Source of the DNA: Spongilla lacustris
Lineage: Eukaryota > Porifera > Demospongiae > Spongillida > Spongillidae
Direction of reading: 5' to 3'
NCBI GenBank assembly: GCA_949361645.1
Contig: OX442424.1
Span: forward strand, 4,175,986-4,239,985
Length of the DNA stretch: 64,000 bases
The stretch's first letter is position 1; every line of letters starts with the position of its first letter. The position numbers and the translations under genes were made by a program. This document shows positions 22,120-34,400 of this stretch, piece by piece. Below the pieces are notes generated by a model, which searched no databases, had not been told where the DNA came from, and was given only the letters and a program-made list of their open reading frames with translations.

Positions 22120-24575
22120 GGCATCAGTCGTCAGAATGTTAGCGCTGCAATCTTGGAAGTTGCGTCTCCAAATGATGTTACATGTGTGTCTGAAAACAAG
22201 GATCCTAAAGTGACAATCGTGGCCATGAATACCGTTGTGCTAAACGTTGTGGGGTTAACACTACAAAGTCTAAGAAGTTGAATGGGCTGCCCTATTATTC
22301 CTGTAATGGCGTCAAATTGTATCTGCACGTGAGGGAGGGATGTCGCTGTGTTAACTGTCGGGCCCTGAGTTGTTCTAATCGAAGCGCCCCTTCTACATGT
22401 AACTTATAGCCTTCATGTCAGCCATCCAAATCTAACTCTCTAACGAGGCCAAGTACTATTCTAATTGGCTGACTCATGGGGCTATCTACCACAACCAGGT
22501 TATTGGACAGTGATCAAATGAAATTACCACATCAGATTACAGAAGATGTGAAGATGCAGAGGAGAGACATCCTCACACGATGTCTCCACATAATGTAGCA
22601 CATGTGTCCGTTCAGAAAGATTCATTGTATTTATAGGCTATATGCTGCAACGTGACAACATGGTAAAGAAAGGATGCGACTAGGCAGCTACTACTGCGAC
22701 GTCGCATTCAACTGAGATGTATGATGATCTCCTGTTAGAATTGAAGGTGATCGAAACAACAGTTGAAGTCATTTCATACCACATCCAACGAATAACATAT
22801 CCTAAAAGTATTTTATTGAAAGGACAAGTTAGGGTAACAGTCAGATGCCTCTGTCATGCAGTGAGCTACATTGTATTACCCCTGATAGATGTTGATATCA
22901 CCGGCTCCCATGTTGCAAAGGTAGCTGGCAGATTCAGGGCTGTGCTGGTCCAGGTGGATCCACAGCATCACATTGGTAAAACTTCCTTCTACGTTATGAA
23001 GCACACTATGTGAAGCAATGGCTGAACTCACCAGGCATTTACGTGTAGCTAACAGCATTGTGGAATGGTTAGACATCAGTGCACTGATGTCCAGTCATTT
23101 GGTTGCACTTGATAAGTGTCCTGGTGTTCGACCTATTGCTATTGGAGAGATTCCCAGACGCATCTTATGCAAAGTAATTGCCATGGCAACATGTGATGAT
23201 AATACATACATGTAACTGTGTGGTGTAGATCAGTGGTTCAGTCCATGATATGAGAGCGTTGTATGAAGAAACCCCTCAGCCAGGTGGGGGTTACTACTTA
23301 TGGATGCCAGGAATGCTTATTAATTCATTGAACATGGCTGATGCCCTTTGGAACTCTCATATTCCATGGACGCACAGTTCCAGATTCTTACATGTATTTA
23401 ACACCTACCGTGGTTATCCTACAAGGATGAACCAAGTTTGAAGTTCTCTACAGCAAAGAAAGTGTTGGTCAAGGTGACCCTTCGGCCGTGCTGATGTACA
23501 CTACTGCACCGATTTCACGCATTCAAATCTTACTATATCGATCCAAAACTTGTATGCAGATGACTCCTCCTGCACAGCCAAGCTCACTGATCTCTGTGGC
23601 TGGTTTGACAAGCTTTGTGACCTTGGTCGCAAGTACGGATATCATCCAGAGCCAGAGAAGTGCATCCTTATTGTTGATGCAGAACATGAAGTGAGCTGTT
23701 TCAACACTTGGTATTAAGGTTGTGAACAGCTACTGATTCTTAGGAGGGTTCATTGGAAATCGTAAAACCACAAAACAATCTCTGCACAACAAGATCACAG
23801 AGTGGGTGAACAATCGTCTCGAATTATTCAAAGTTGCTGAGTCACAGCCCCAAGCAGCTTTTTCTGCACTATCCATATCCATGCAGTTTGAGTGGTCCTA
23901 CATTGTACCTACAACAAATCCTCCATAGTTGTGACAAAGCATTTACTCCCAATTTGAAACAGTATTTCTGGCCTGCCAGTTTTGAAGGTACTATCTCTGA
24001 TCACGCAAAGCAGCTACATTTATTCTCAATTCCAGCACGATTGGGTGGCATGGGAGTTCACAACCCAATTGAAAGTGCCAAAATTGCCTATACCACATCC
24101 AGAGCAGGCACAAAAAACATTGTGGAAGCCATCAAAGGAAAGATGGAGTTCTCTCTAACTGATCACAATGTTCTAATCCCTCCAACAGCAAGATGAAGTC
24201 ATACTTCACCCAACATTGGCTAATTCAGAACTAAATGCAAAAACAAGATGGGCAATACAACGGGCAGTAGAGGGCAAGACATCATCATGGTTAACAGCTC
24301 TGCCCCTTGCTCACCATCACTTCGATTTATCTGCCACAGTATTCCCGGGCACGATGCCCTAGCGCTATGATACAATCTACCAATACTGAAGATGCCAGCC
24401 AAGTGTGATGGATGTGGAGCTGCATCTAGTTTCGAGCATGCCCTTGACTACAGGAAGGGAGGTCTAGTAGCCCAATGTCATAATGAAGTTAGAAATGTTA
24501 TTGGCGACCTAGCATCAGTTGTTTACAAGGAAGTAGTAAAAGAACCAGTAGTGCAGGAGGTAAATGAAGCTGAAG
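22120..24575 (+). pseudogene. LINE family A, RT region, many frame breaks
   Basis: A decayed non-LTR retrotransposon. About 22220-22400 is Cys-rich (EGCRCVNC), as in the N-termini of related elements. 22950-23210 holds the region before RT (HIGKTSFYVMKHT; VALDKCPGVRPIAIGEIPRR). 23280-23420 matches the palm ('LLLMDARNAYNSLN'-type when the frame is followed). 23540-23690 contains the active-site area (NLYADDSSC). 24000-24190 carries SIPARLGGMGVHNP and TTSRAGT, and 24270-24340 KTSSWLTALPLAHHHFDLSA. 24392-24560 has the Cys-His and GG...HNEVRN motifs (CDGCGAASSFEHALDY) that open the C-terminal nuclease. It is interrupted at about 24575 by the helicase gene and resumes at about 27411. Confidence 0.85.
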
Positions 24576-27410
24576 GTGAACTTCCTCTGGTCTCTGTTCC
24601 CTACATACATCAACAGCGCATGTGATGGTTTACCGTCTCTTCCAGCTCTTCCGGTTTTCTGTGCAAAATCCTCTAACGAATAGGGAATTCCAAAGAGAAT
24701 AACGTCAAATACGTGATCGTAGTCAATTCCCATGCCGAAAGCGCTGGTTGCGACAAAAACTATCACCGACCCTTGCCTCCATGAATTGAGGCTGCTTTCG
24801 TTCTCCTTGTCTTCCTGACGGCAAGTATACGTGACGCACGATATCCATCGATTAGCAAAGACCTCCTTAACGACGACTACCAGCTCGATAGATGGTGCAT
24901 ACACGATGCAACTATCCTTGTTCTGATAAGTGGCAAGGACATTCAGGCAATGCTCTGCCACACACTTGGCGTCTCCTGCATCCATTAAGACATGACAGGA
25001 GATGTTAGAGCGACTGGTTGGTTGAGTGTAACGGTTTTCTTCTGACTGTTTCAAAAAAGCTGGCGAAAATGTTCTCCACAATCCATTGCGGAGCGGTGGC
25101 TGTCATGAGAACAAATGGAACAGGCACAAAAGTTAGCAGAGGAAGCTGCCGAAACTTGCCGTCTGTGGAAAACAAATGCACTTCATCAACAAAAATTCTG
25201 CCCAGTCGGTCTGCACAACATTAGCTCATGAGCAGTTAGTGAAACTGGAGATTCACGGCAGCCTCAGGAGTCATGAGGTCCAAGCGCTTGTCTGTAATGT
25301 TATTTGGCTCGTCGGTGCATGAAATTCCATGGCTCTTGGCCCTCTGCATGAGGTCACACTGCAGAGACACTGTTGGCACAACCACGGTGTTTCTCTGCGT
25401 ACAAAAAAAACGGAAGCCTTTTTCCGCATCCGGTCGGCAAAACTGCAACTATGTCAGACTTGGTGTGGATTGTGTAGTCCGCAGCAGCTGCTTGCTCGTA
25501 CGATCTAATTTTTGTCTGTGCATTGGTGGAGAAGGACCATAGATATTTCAGCATCTCAGCTGATTGCTCGTTCGTCTCGAATGTTAATAGTCCTTGGTTG
25601 AAGTGTCCAGTTGCGGGCGATGACAATAAGGAACAAGACAAAATGATCATGTAGCAGCTACCGCGGAAGATGACAAAGCTGGAACAGCTGCAGTCGTAGA
25701 TGACGACATAGGAGAAACTGCCGACATGGATGATGACTGAACAGCTGCAGTCGTGGATGACGACTGAACAGCTGCAGTCGTGGATGACGACTGAACAGCT
25801 GCAGTCGTGGATGATGACTGAACAGCGGATGACAACTGAACAGCTGCAGTCATGGATGACGACATAGGAACAACTGCCAACGTGGATGACGACTGAACAG
25901 CTGCAATCATGACCAAGAAACGGTGCCACTTTTTGAACTGGGACCTATATTCAAGCAGCTTGGTCTCTCTCATCTCCATCGTGTCTTCCGTAGTGGGTGT
26001 CGGCAACTGTGCGGCTATGGCCAAACTGCGTATAAGTTGCATCTGCCGTCTCCTCGTCATCCGAATCTGCATTGCAACCTTGTGCTGTTGTGATGTTAAT
26101 CTGGCGATTAATATATGCCGCAACATGCCTGTAATCGGCAAAACTAATGGACACATGGCCGTGCTTGAAGAACATCCTGCATAATATGTTCCTGATGGCA
26201 TAGGACTGTAGCAGGAGGCCGCCTTGGACAAAGAGAGATGTGTTGTAGACCTTGTCTTCGATGAGCCGTAAGAAGTTGGCCAGCATACACATGAAGGAGC
26301 AAATCCATCACTATTAAGGCAGATGCCTCCAAGTCGAGAAATCTCGCGACATCTCTATTTGACACTGTCAGCGACCTTGCCTTGCTATAGACAGAATGAA
26401 AAAATACATCCCTGCCAAGACAATACGTCACCCTCGCAGAACTACACCCATTGCAAATGGTGTAGTTTTCCAATTCGGTGGCTCGAGCAGGCATCCCTGA
26501 TCTGACATGTACAACCAGCAGCAAAGACTGTAGATACATGTTGTACTGGTCAACGTACTTGGTCGCCTCGGAGGAATTGAAGTGGATGTTGTTGACTTCA
26601 ACTCGTAACACGAACCTCATGCGCAGACGTTGTGTGTTCAAGATGTGTCGGAGGAGAGCTGAACAAATGGCCTTGTTCTTAATAGGATCTCGGTGGGCCA
26701 TAAACCTGAAGCCAGGCGACAAATCTCCGAAGTTGTCATACAGTTTGGCTAGCCACCGAGGCTTTTCCAACCCAAGCAGCAGCTCCTCCAGAAGGCGACT
26801 GCATGTATCCAGAGCATTCCTGTAGGCTGACCTGAGATTTTCAACCGTAAGATAGCATCCTCTCACGAGTATGTCTTGGCCTTCTTGATCTACATGTACT
26901 TGATAAACGGTCGCCGCAACACACCACCTTGGCAGCATGCGAGTGTATTCTGCAGACAAAGGAGAAAACGTTGAAGTTGTCCAACTCCACAAGACCTTTC
27001 AGCTTCTTCATCACCGCAACAGTATCCTCGCCTGCAGCAGAGCTTGTAGCTGTTTGAAGTATACAAAGCTTCATATCGTAGTTTAGTTTGGCACACAGTC
27101 GGGTGACCTCTTCGGATTGCATGAGGCAACCGTTGGGCACTAGGCAGCTGAAGCGAAGAAACTAGGGAATGATTGAAGCACCTTAGTTGCCGGTCGTTGA
27201 CTTCTGGGCCAAAAGATACTGCATAAGTTTGAACACTGTCCCTCTGTCGTCGTCACATTGCAGAATAACTCGTCTGCCAGTCGAGTTACTTCGCTGTCTA
27301 CATCAATTGTTTCGTGTTTTTCGCAAAAAACACTAGCTTGGTCAAAAGATTCGCATAGCGTACAATGGTTATTTCTGACTGCAAAGTTGAAAAGGGTTTA
27401 TATTTTTCTT
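24572..27410 (-). pseudogene. RecQ-type helicase gene resembling fungal telomere-linked helicases
   Basis: The longest copy, on the minus strand with many frameshifts. 27390-26850: helical N-terminal region (YANLLTKLVFFAKNT; VTRLCAKLNYDMKL). 26830-26290: a block with HVRSGMPARATELENYTI and a following 'VFFHSVYSKARSLT' stretch, which resembles the region before the helicase in fungal RecQ-like telomere-linked helicases. 26290-25560: linker. 25560-25080: helicase lobe 1, with DIVAVLPTGCGK (motif I), IFVDEVH (II) and LMTATAP (III). 25080-24572: lobe 2, with VFVATSAFGMGIDYDHV (V) and AQKTGRAGRDG (VI). It would have been an ATP-dependent 3'-5' DNA helicase; now inactive. It is inserted in LINE family A and stops just after motif VI. 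The similarity to fungal proteins is recalled, not computed. Confidence 0.8.
25735..25870 (-). repeat. 27-bp tandem repeat in helicase linker
   Basis: About four to five copies of a unit close to gaacagctgcagtcgtggatgac encode a nine-residue Ser/Thr/Ala/Val repeat on the minus strand. The plus-oriented copies at 17.4-18.9 kb have only one or two units, so the number of units varies between copies. Confidence 0.8.
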
Positions 27411-27905
27411 CAACTTCGCAACCAAGCAGCACCATCCCTAACAGCCAATCTGGGTATCAAAGCTGTATGGCAGCCCCAGACCATGGTGATGCCCCGTCAC
27501 ACTCACGATGAGTTGTTACTGCCATTCTCTCTTCAGCTGAGGAAGAATAGAAAAAGAAATATTCTGAAGCAGCAGCCCTTCACCTAGCCTCCTTCACACC
27601 TCTTGCTGTGTGAGTTGATGGAGTCCTGGGTCAAGAAGATAATTTCTCTGTCAAACACCTTGCCCATAAGTGGGAAAAATCCAAAGTGAAGAACTAGGAT
27701 GGATGAGAGCACGAATTCCGTTTGCAGTCCTCAAAGCAACAAACTTCTGTCTGAGGGGCTCTCACACCAAATGGAGGAGTGCAATTGGAATGGACAATGG
27801 AGCAGGGTTGCCAAGTATCTTTCCCTGAACGTCCGCCTTAACTCATTATTATGTCATTATCATTACGATTGTTTCATTTCTGTTTGTGTTATATATATTA
27901 TTATT
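27411..27905 (+). pseudogene. LINE family A, C-terminal nuclease end
   Basis: Resumes the LINE after the helicase insertion: SLTANLGIKAVWQPQT matches the position where family A nucleases carry an Asp-containing motif, followed with frame breaks by AILSSAEEE..KKYSEAAA, ASFTPLAV..DG.LG, HLAHKWEKS and FAVLKATNFCLRGS-like stretches. It ends in an AT-rich tail with TTA/TAA repeats at 27840-27920. Confidence 0.8.
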
Positions 27906-28354
27906 ATGTAATAATAATAAAAAGTTACAATGACCACTCATGTCAAGTTAATGATATAGTACATGTAGGTTAGTTAAAAGCTGCAAACGGACTTTAATTA
28001 ACTACTTCCATTTAGGAGTTAAAATTTAAAGATCTTGTATTCAATGTACTTGATTTACATGTACATGTAGGAGGGTTTTTCTGAGACATTTAATTAACCA
28101 TTAAAGATGATATTAATTTTAATTGAACGTTTAAAAACAATTACCAGTTAATTAACTGTTCGTAAAATTTTTTACTTGTTTGTGGAACACCCTGTACAAT
28201 ACATATACTGCTTGCAAGTGTGGTCCGCTAAATTAAGTTATTTTCAGCAGCTTGTGGAACACTACATATACATGTACCATAATAACTAAACGTCTGCCTT
28301 GTACACGCAACAGTTACTGCCATCCTCAGCATAATTTAATCTTACTAAGACTTT

Positions 28355-28435
28355 ACAGATGCCCTTCACGCCCTTGCTACCAAACAATTACCAGCTAATG
28401 ACTCCACAGCTTTTCCACTGGGACCATCAACTGCA
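28355..28435. repeat. source of an 81-bp segment copied to 31753-31833
   Basis: Covers the last 44 bp of WDR24 exon 15, its splice donor and 37 bp of intron. 78 of 81 bases are identical, in the same orientation, to a segment inside the foldback element at 31266-31974. Confidence 0.9.
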
Positions 28436-31400
28436 TGTACTTGTAGCTCCCTTTCAGTGGTGCTCTGGATGGTGGAACCAACAGTCTCCTCAGGCCGTGA
28501 AGTCTGCGATATCTTCCAGCCACCTTGTTTAGGTGTGACTGAAGCATTCGTTGGAAGTAAGCCCAGCTGGGAGCAATTGGGGTCACCTCCACAATAAAGA
28601 AGCTTGACAATCAGCCACACTTGAGCAACATCTTGTCTATTCAGCTCACGGGCAACCTGACATTATTGTTATGCATGACAGTTTATCTGCAGCAGTGCAG
28701 CCACTTTGAATAAAGCCCACCTTATAGTTGTGGTCACAGAGCTCATACAATGGGTGTCCAGACAGTTTATACGATGTGGCACATTGAATGAAGTCACTCA
28801 TTCCAAACTAAACAGCAAATACACGTACATGAATGTGAAGGTACCCATAACTACACACACCAAAACAACAACACAAAGAGCAAATACACGTAAAATAACT
28901 ATACAAAATCCTTCAGCAACATCTTGAAAGAACTGGGATTGCATTTTGCCTTGACTACTACATGTAACTTACATTGGACTAGACTATTGAATGCTAATAG
29001 TAATTTTTGCATACACAACATACAATTATAAGTTTCAAAGGTCCCATTACATTTAGAGATGAGGAATTTGATAGTACATCCACAACTACATCCAGAGGCA
29101 TCCCCCACAATATCCACAACAACCACATACATGTAACAGCATGTGTGTGTGTGGGGGGGGGGGGGAGGCAACCACAACAATATGTAAAAATTACATGTCA
29201 GTTCAAAGCTGAGCCATGCTATGCCAATACAAATGGGTCATGTTGCTTTTAATTTTTTGTACAACCCTAAATGACTCAACAATTATGTGCAAATGTACAT
29301 AACTAGAGACTGGAGTTTGAGGTCTTATATCAGATGCACATGTACATGTACACGTGTATATAACATGGGATTAATGTAATATGATCTGACATGGCATTAC
29401 TTTTTAAGGTCATTGACAATAAAATCATTTCTTTGGACTCTACTACATGTACACATATAAGAGCTTCTCTAGATGTGCATGTAATAATGGGGCATACCAT
29501 CTGGTTGTGCCCCCAGTCAAACTCCTTCAAAGAACTTGTGTGAAGGAGGAACTGCTCCTGATAAGGATCGACAGGCGGCTTATAAAAACTTGTGGGATTT
29601 TGCTGACTTCCACTGTGTGACAGAACAAAAGCAATTTAAAGTACATGTACATGTACACGTATATGTAAAGGTAAGCCACACAAAGCGATGAAACATACAT
29701 GTACATGTAGAGAAGTTCATAAACACATCTTGAAATTAGTGTAGACTAAGCTTAGTACAACGACATACATGTACATGTACATGTACATCATCCCTTACGC
29801 ACATACATGTATGTAAAGTACATATGTATATATAAATTTACATGTACGTGTACACATGTAGCTCATCCAAGATCATCAAAATCTATATCCTTAAATATAT
29901 ACATGTACATGTATGTAGCGACAAGTTTGATTACATTAGAATTTATTAATAAATTTACTACACAATACATTACATACATGTACAATTATATTTACGATAC
30001 ACAAATACATATACATAAAACACATTAACTACATACAAAGTTATGTTTAGGAACTACATGTATCACTACTATATTAGATGAACATGAAAAATTATCACAG
30101 ACAATTACAATGTACATGTACATGTACATATACACTGTACATGTACGTGCTATAGACATTATGTTGCTCCATACACAGGTACTGACTGAATCATTTTAAT
30201 GCAGTACTACATGTACATGTAGCTATTGAATCAATTGCAGTATACATGTAGCACTACAACACCAGTATCGTTCTTCCAATGGAACAAAATTACAAGTGCG
30301 GTTACTGTTCAAAATTACAGTGGACAGGATTAAGTACACATGTACACTGCACTGATGCAAATGGCACCTGACATGTACACTGTACATGTGTACATGTACA
30401 GTGTACATGTAGATAAAAATCGGTATATATATATATATATGGGACAGTTCCACGAAAATGGCCCTTCGTTTATACTCATAAAATCATATAAAATTGCTTT
30501 GCATTTGAATCGTAATAACTTCCGAACGATTAAGGCTATCAACGTCCTATTTTCAACACTTCATACCACACCATTTCTCTACGGTAAAATACATTTTGGG
30601 GTCTTGCATTTGCTCCGTGCCAGAATTACAACGTCCGATACCCCACCGGGTTCAAACTCAACATAACTTTCTGTAGGAATTATGAAATCGCTTCAAATTT
30701 GGTTTGTAGGTGGAGACGTCCTATACCTATCGATTTGTTCTGTTCGTTAATTTTTATGCCATCCATTACTGAGATACAGTTGAACAAACTACATGCACGT
30801 TTTCCCGCTTGATTCGCGCCAATGTTATAATCCCCACCTCCCCATACATTGAGCGGAACGCAATTTGCCCAAATCATTGGCGCGAATCGAGCGCGAAAAT
30901 GGGCACGTAGTTTGTTCTACTGTATCTCCGTAACGGATGGCATAAAAATCAACGAACAGAACAAATCGATAGGTATAGGACCTCTCCACCTACAAACCGA
31001 ATTTGATGCGATTTCATAACTCCTACAGAAAGTTATGTTGGGTTTGAACCCGGTGGGGTATCGGACGTTGCAATTCTGGCACAGAGCAAGTGCAAGACCC
31101 CAAAACGTATTTTACCGTAGAGAAATGGTGTGGTATGAAGTGTTGACAATAGGAAGTTGATAGCCTTAACCGTTCGGAAGTTATTACGATTCAAACACAT
31201 AGCAATTTTATAATTATAAACGAAGGGCCATTTTCGTGGAAACTGTCCCATATATATATATATATGGGACAATTCACGAGAAAATAGCACATCATTTATA
31301 CATATATATATACATACTGTTATAGAATTGCTTTGTGTTTGAATCATTCTAACTTCCGAACGGTTACTTAAGGCTATTGACTTCCTATTTGCAACACTTC

Positions 31401-34400
31401 ATACCACACCATTTCTCTATGGTAAAATGTCTTGCATCTACCCCGTGCCAGTATTGCTATGTCCAATACCCCACCGGATTCAAACTCGCCATAACTATCT
31501 GTAGGAGTAATCAAATTTGGTTTATAGGTAGAGAGGTCCTATGCCTATCGATTTGTTCTGTTTGTTAAGTTTTATGCTATTACGTGCACATTTTCCCACT
31601 TGATTCACACCAATATTACAATCCCCACCTCCCCATACATGTACATCAAGTGGGACGCTATTTGCCAAAATCATTGGTGCGAATCGAGAACGAAATGTGC
31701 ATGTAGTTTGTTCAACTGTATCTCCATAACGGATGATGTAAAAATTAACGAACAGATGCCCTTCATGCCCTTGCTACCAAAAAATTACCAGCTAATGACT
31801 CCACTGCTTTTCCACTGGGACCATCAACTGCAGAAGTCAATAGCCTTAACTGTACGGAAGTTATAATGATTCAAACGCAACGCAATTTTATAACATTATG
31901 TATATATAAACAATGTTTTTTTAATTTATTTATTTATTATATTTTATTTTTTATATTTTCTCGTGAACTGTCCCATATATGTCATATGGCACAACCCCAC
32001 ATGCTATGTAATTAATATTAATTAAAATTATCCACACTAATGACAACCCCTGAGAACACCCCATTAAATTACTGGTACATGTATATCAACATTTACAAAT
32101 ACATGTCCTATAGGATACAGGCAATTACATGTACATGTACATGTCATTACATTTAGAACGTACATGTATGCACAAAGTTTTTAGAGAGGTGAAGTAAAAA
32201 CTAGGCACAAACCTTTGTTTGTTCTTCTGAGGTACAGAGTCACTGACTGCATACAGCAAATTTCCATCATGCTTGAAAGATAGGGACGTTGGAGCCTAAG
32301 GAATACCAAACATGCCTTTTTAACATGTCACAATGGTCCACCGATCACTGTAACTAAATGGCAATGGTGGATTGCCCGTTCGACAAACCCACATTTGCAC
32401 TAATTAGAATGCACCATCATGACAATACAGTGTATGAAATCCTTACAGCTCTCTCAATTGGTTTTTCAGCCTCATTGAACAGTTGCTGAATTAGTTTACC
32501 ATCCTTTGAGCATGATAACAGCACATTGTCACTAAGCCACAAGAAGTCTGTCCAAAAAAGAACAAATTTAATATGGCGATACATGTACATATCAATTTGT
32601 TCTGATCGTAAGTATGAATTGATAACCATTTCTAAGGTACAATGAGTTTTTGATTTGTTCTCTGTTCATATGGGGTTTGCTAAAATTTAATTTTAACCTG
32701 TGTCCTATGCATTGGACGTCTGGAGATTAAAGGTTATAAACACCTACTGCCATTAGTGACTTAAAAATCAAATCTTATTAATGTTCATAGTGTTGTAGAC
32801 GTACATGTATGAGAGTTCCTTTCCATGGCTCAACATAGCCAAAGTTATGGCAAAATGAACATGCAAGGATAAGAATCTTTGAACCAAGAAGCAAAGTTCC
32901 AACATCCAATGTATTGACCAATGAGTGGCTCAAAGAATGATGGCAGCATCCGATTCTACATGTAGGCTACACGTACATGTACTTATCAAAGTCTTACAGT
33001 CACATGCTTACCCTATGCCAAGAGTTGAACAGTTGCTAAATGGAAAGATTAGATCCTGCTACGGGCTACTGACAAATTCCAGACCAAGTTGAAGATCAAC
33101 CAAAAACAGCATTCATTCCATATAGTTTATATTTCTACATGAATGTAATATTAATGCATCACCACAACAAACCCCATGGACTTTCTTGTTCTATAAGATA
33201 TGGAGAATTAGTTTTGTAAAATAAACATATATACATACATGTATATCATAGATTATAATATAAATCATGATCAAAGTTACTTAGCATTCCAATACTACAC
33301 TACAGAAAAAGGAAGCTGCTAAACACTTCTGGGCAATATTGCCCTGGCGCTCTGCCTTATGAGGGTGAGTATGTATGACGTCAGGTGTTGGCATAAAAGT
33401 GGGTGGCTAAATATTATATGTACATGTACATGTACATGTAATGTGCAAAAACATTGGTGGCTTCATTGCCCCATTCCTTAAACATGGAGCAATGCCTCAT
33501 CAATGTTGAAATGCTTGGTCTCCTACATGTACATGTAGCTGCACAACCAGAAGGTCGAGATACTCCTTGTAAATTTAGCGGATTGATCACCTTAATTCAA
33601 ATGCAGACTGGGCAAAAGAGGAGCCAGATTGGCAATATGATGTCTATAAATATGTATCTGTACATGTAAATTCATCCTTTAAAAACACATACATGTTCAT
33701 GTACATGTATCTCAACACACAAAAATGTCATGGTAATGACACTTGCATTTGTGGCAGTGACAACACACATATACATGTACATGTACATGTACTCCTGCTA
33801 AAGCCAGGATACCCCTCCTTGCTGTTACTAATCATTACAATATGTGCAAATACTTGTACATTCTTCAATATTTAACTGAGGCCAGTCGACAGCACCTGTT
33901 ACCATGTAATCCCTAATGTACTGTGTATACAACTTGCTCTCACCTGTCACATCATCAGTGTGTTCACTGAATGAAGCAAATGGAATAAAAGGACGTCGGA
34001 TGTCCCAAATGGCAACAACGTTGTCCAAGAACTGGGAGCAACTGTAATAAAAGTGACATATACAACATGTACATGTAGCTGAACTTGACAACCACGAATC
34101 TATTTCTTGCACTGCAATGCACTTGCAATAAATATCTCAGCTTACAATGCACATGTACATGTACGTGCAGAACCACTAAAGCTCTCTGTTAAGGAATTTA
34201 GAGACAGCCCTTTCACACTGTCCCAAAAGTGCAAGGTTTTTGCCTACAATTTCTTGCAACTCCATAGCATTTCCCCAACACTCATATACATGTACATGTG
34301 CACAAAATGTAGCTAACCACTCCCCAAGCCTCCCCACTCATACACATGTATCATCCCCACTCAGCTCCCATCCCCACTCATACTCATGTACACACACACG

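Noticed and set aside
30223..31866. Several open frames of 60-108 codons on both strands
   Set aside because: They mirror each other across the foldback arms and show no domain.
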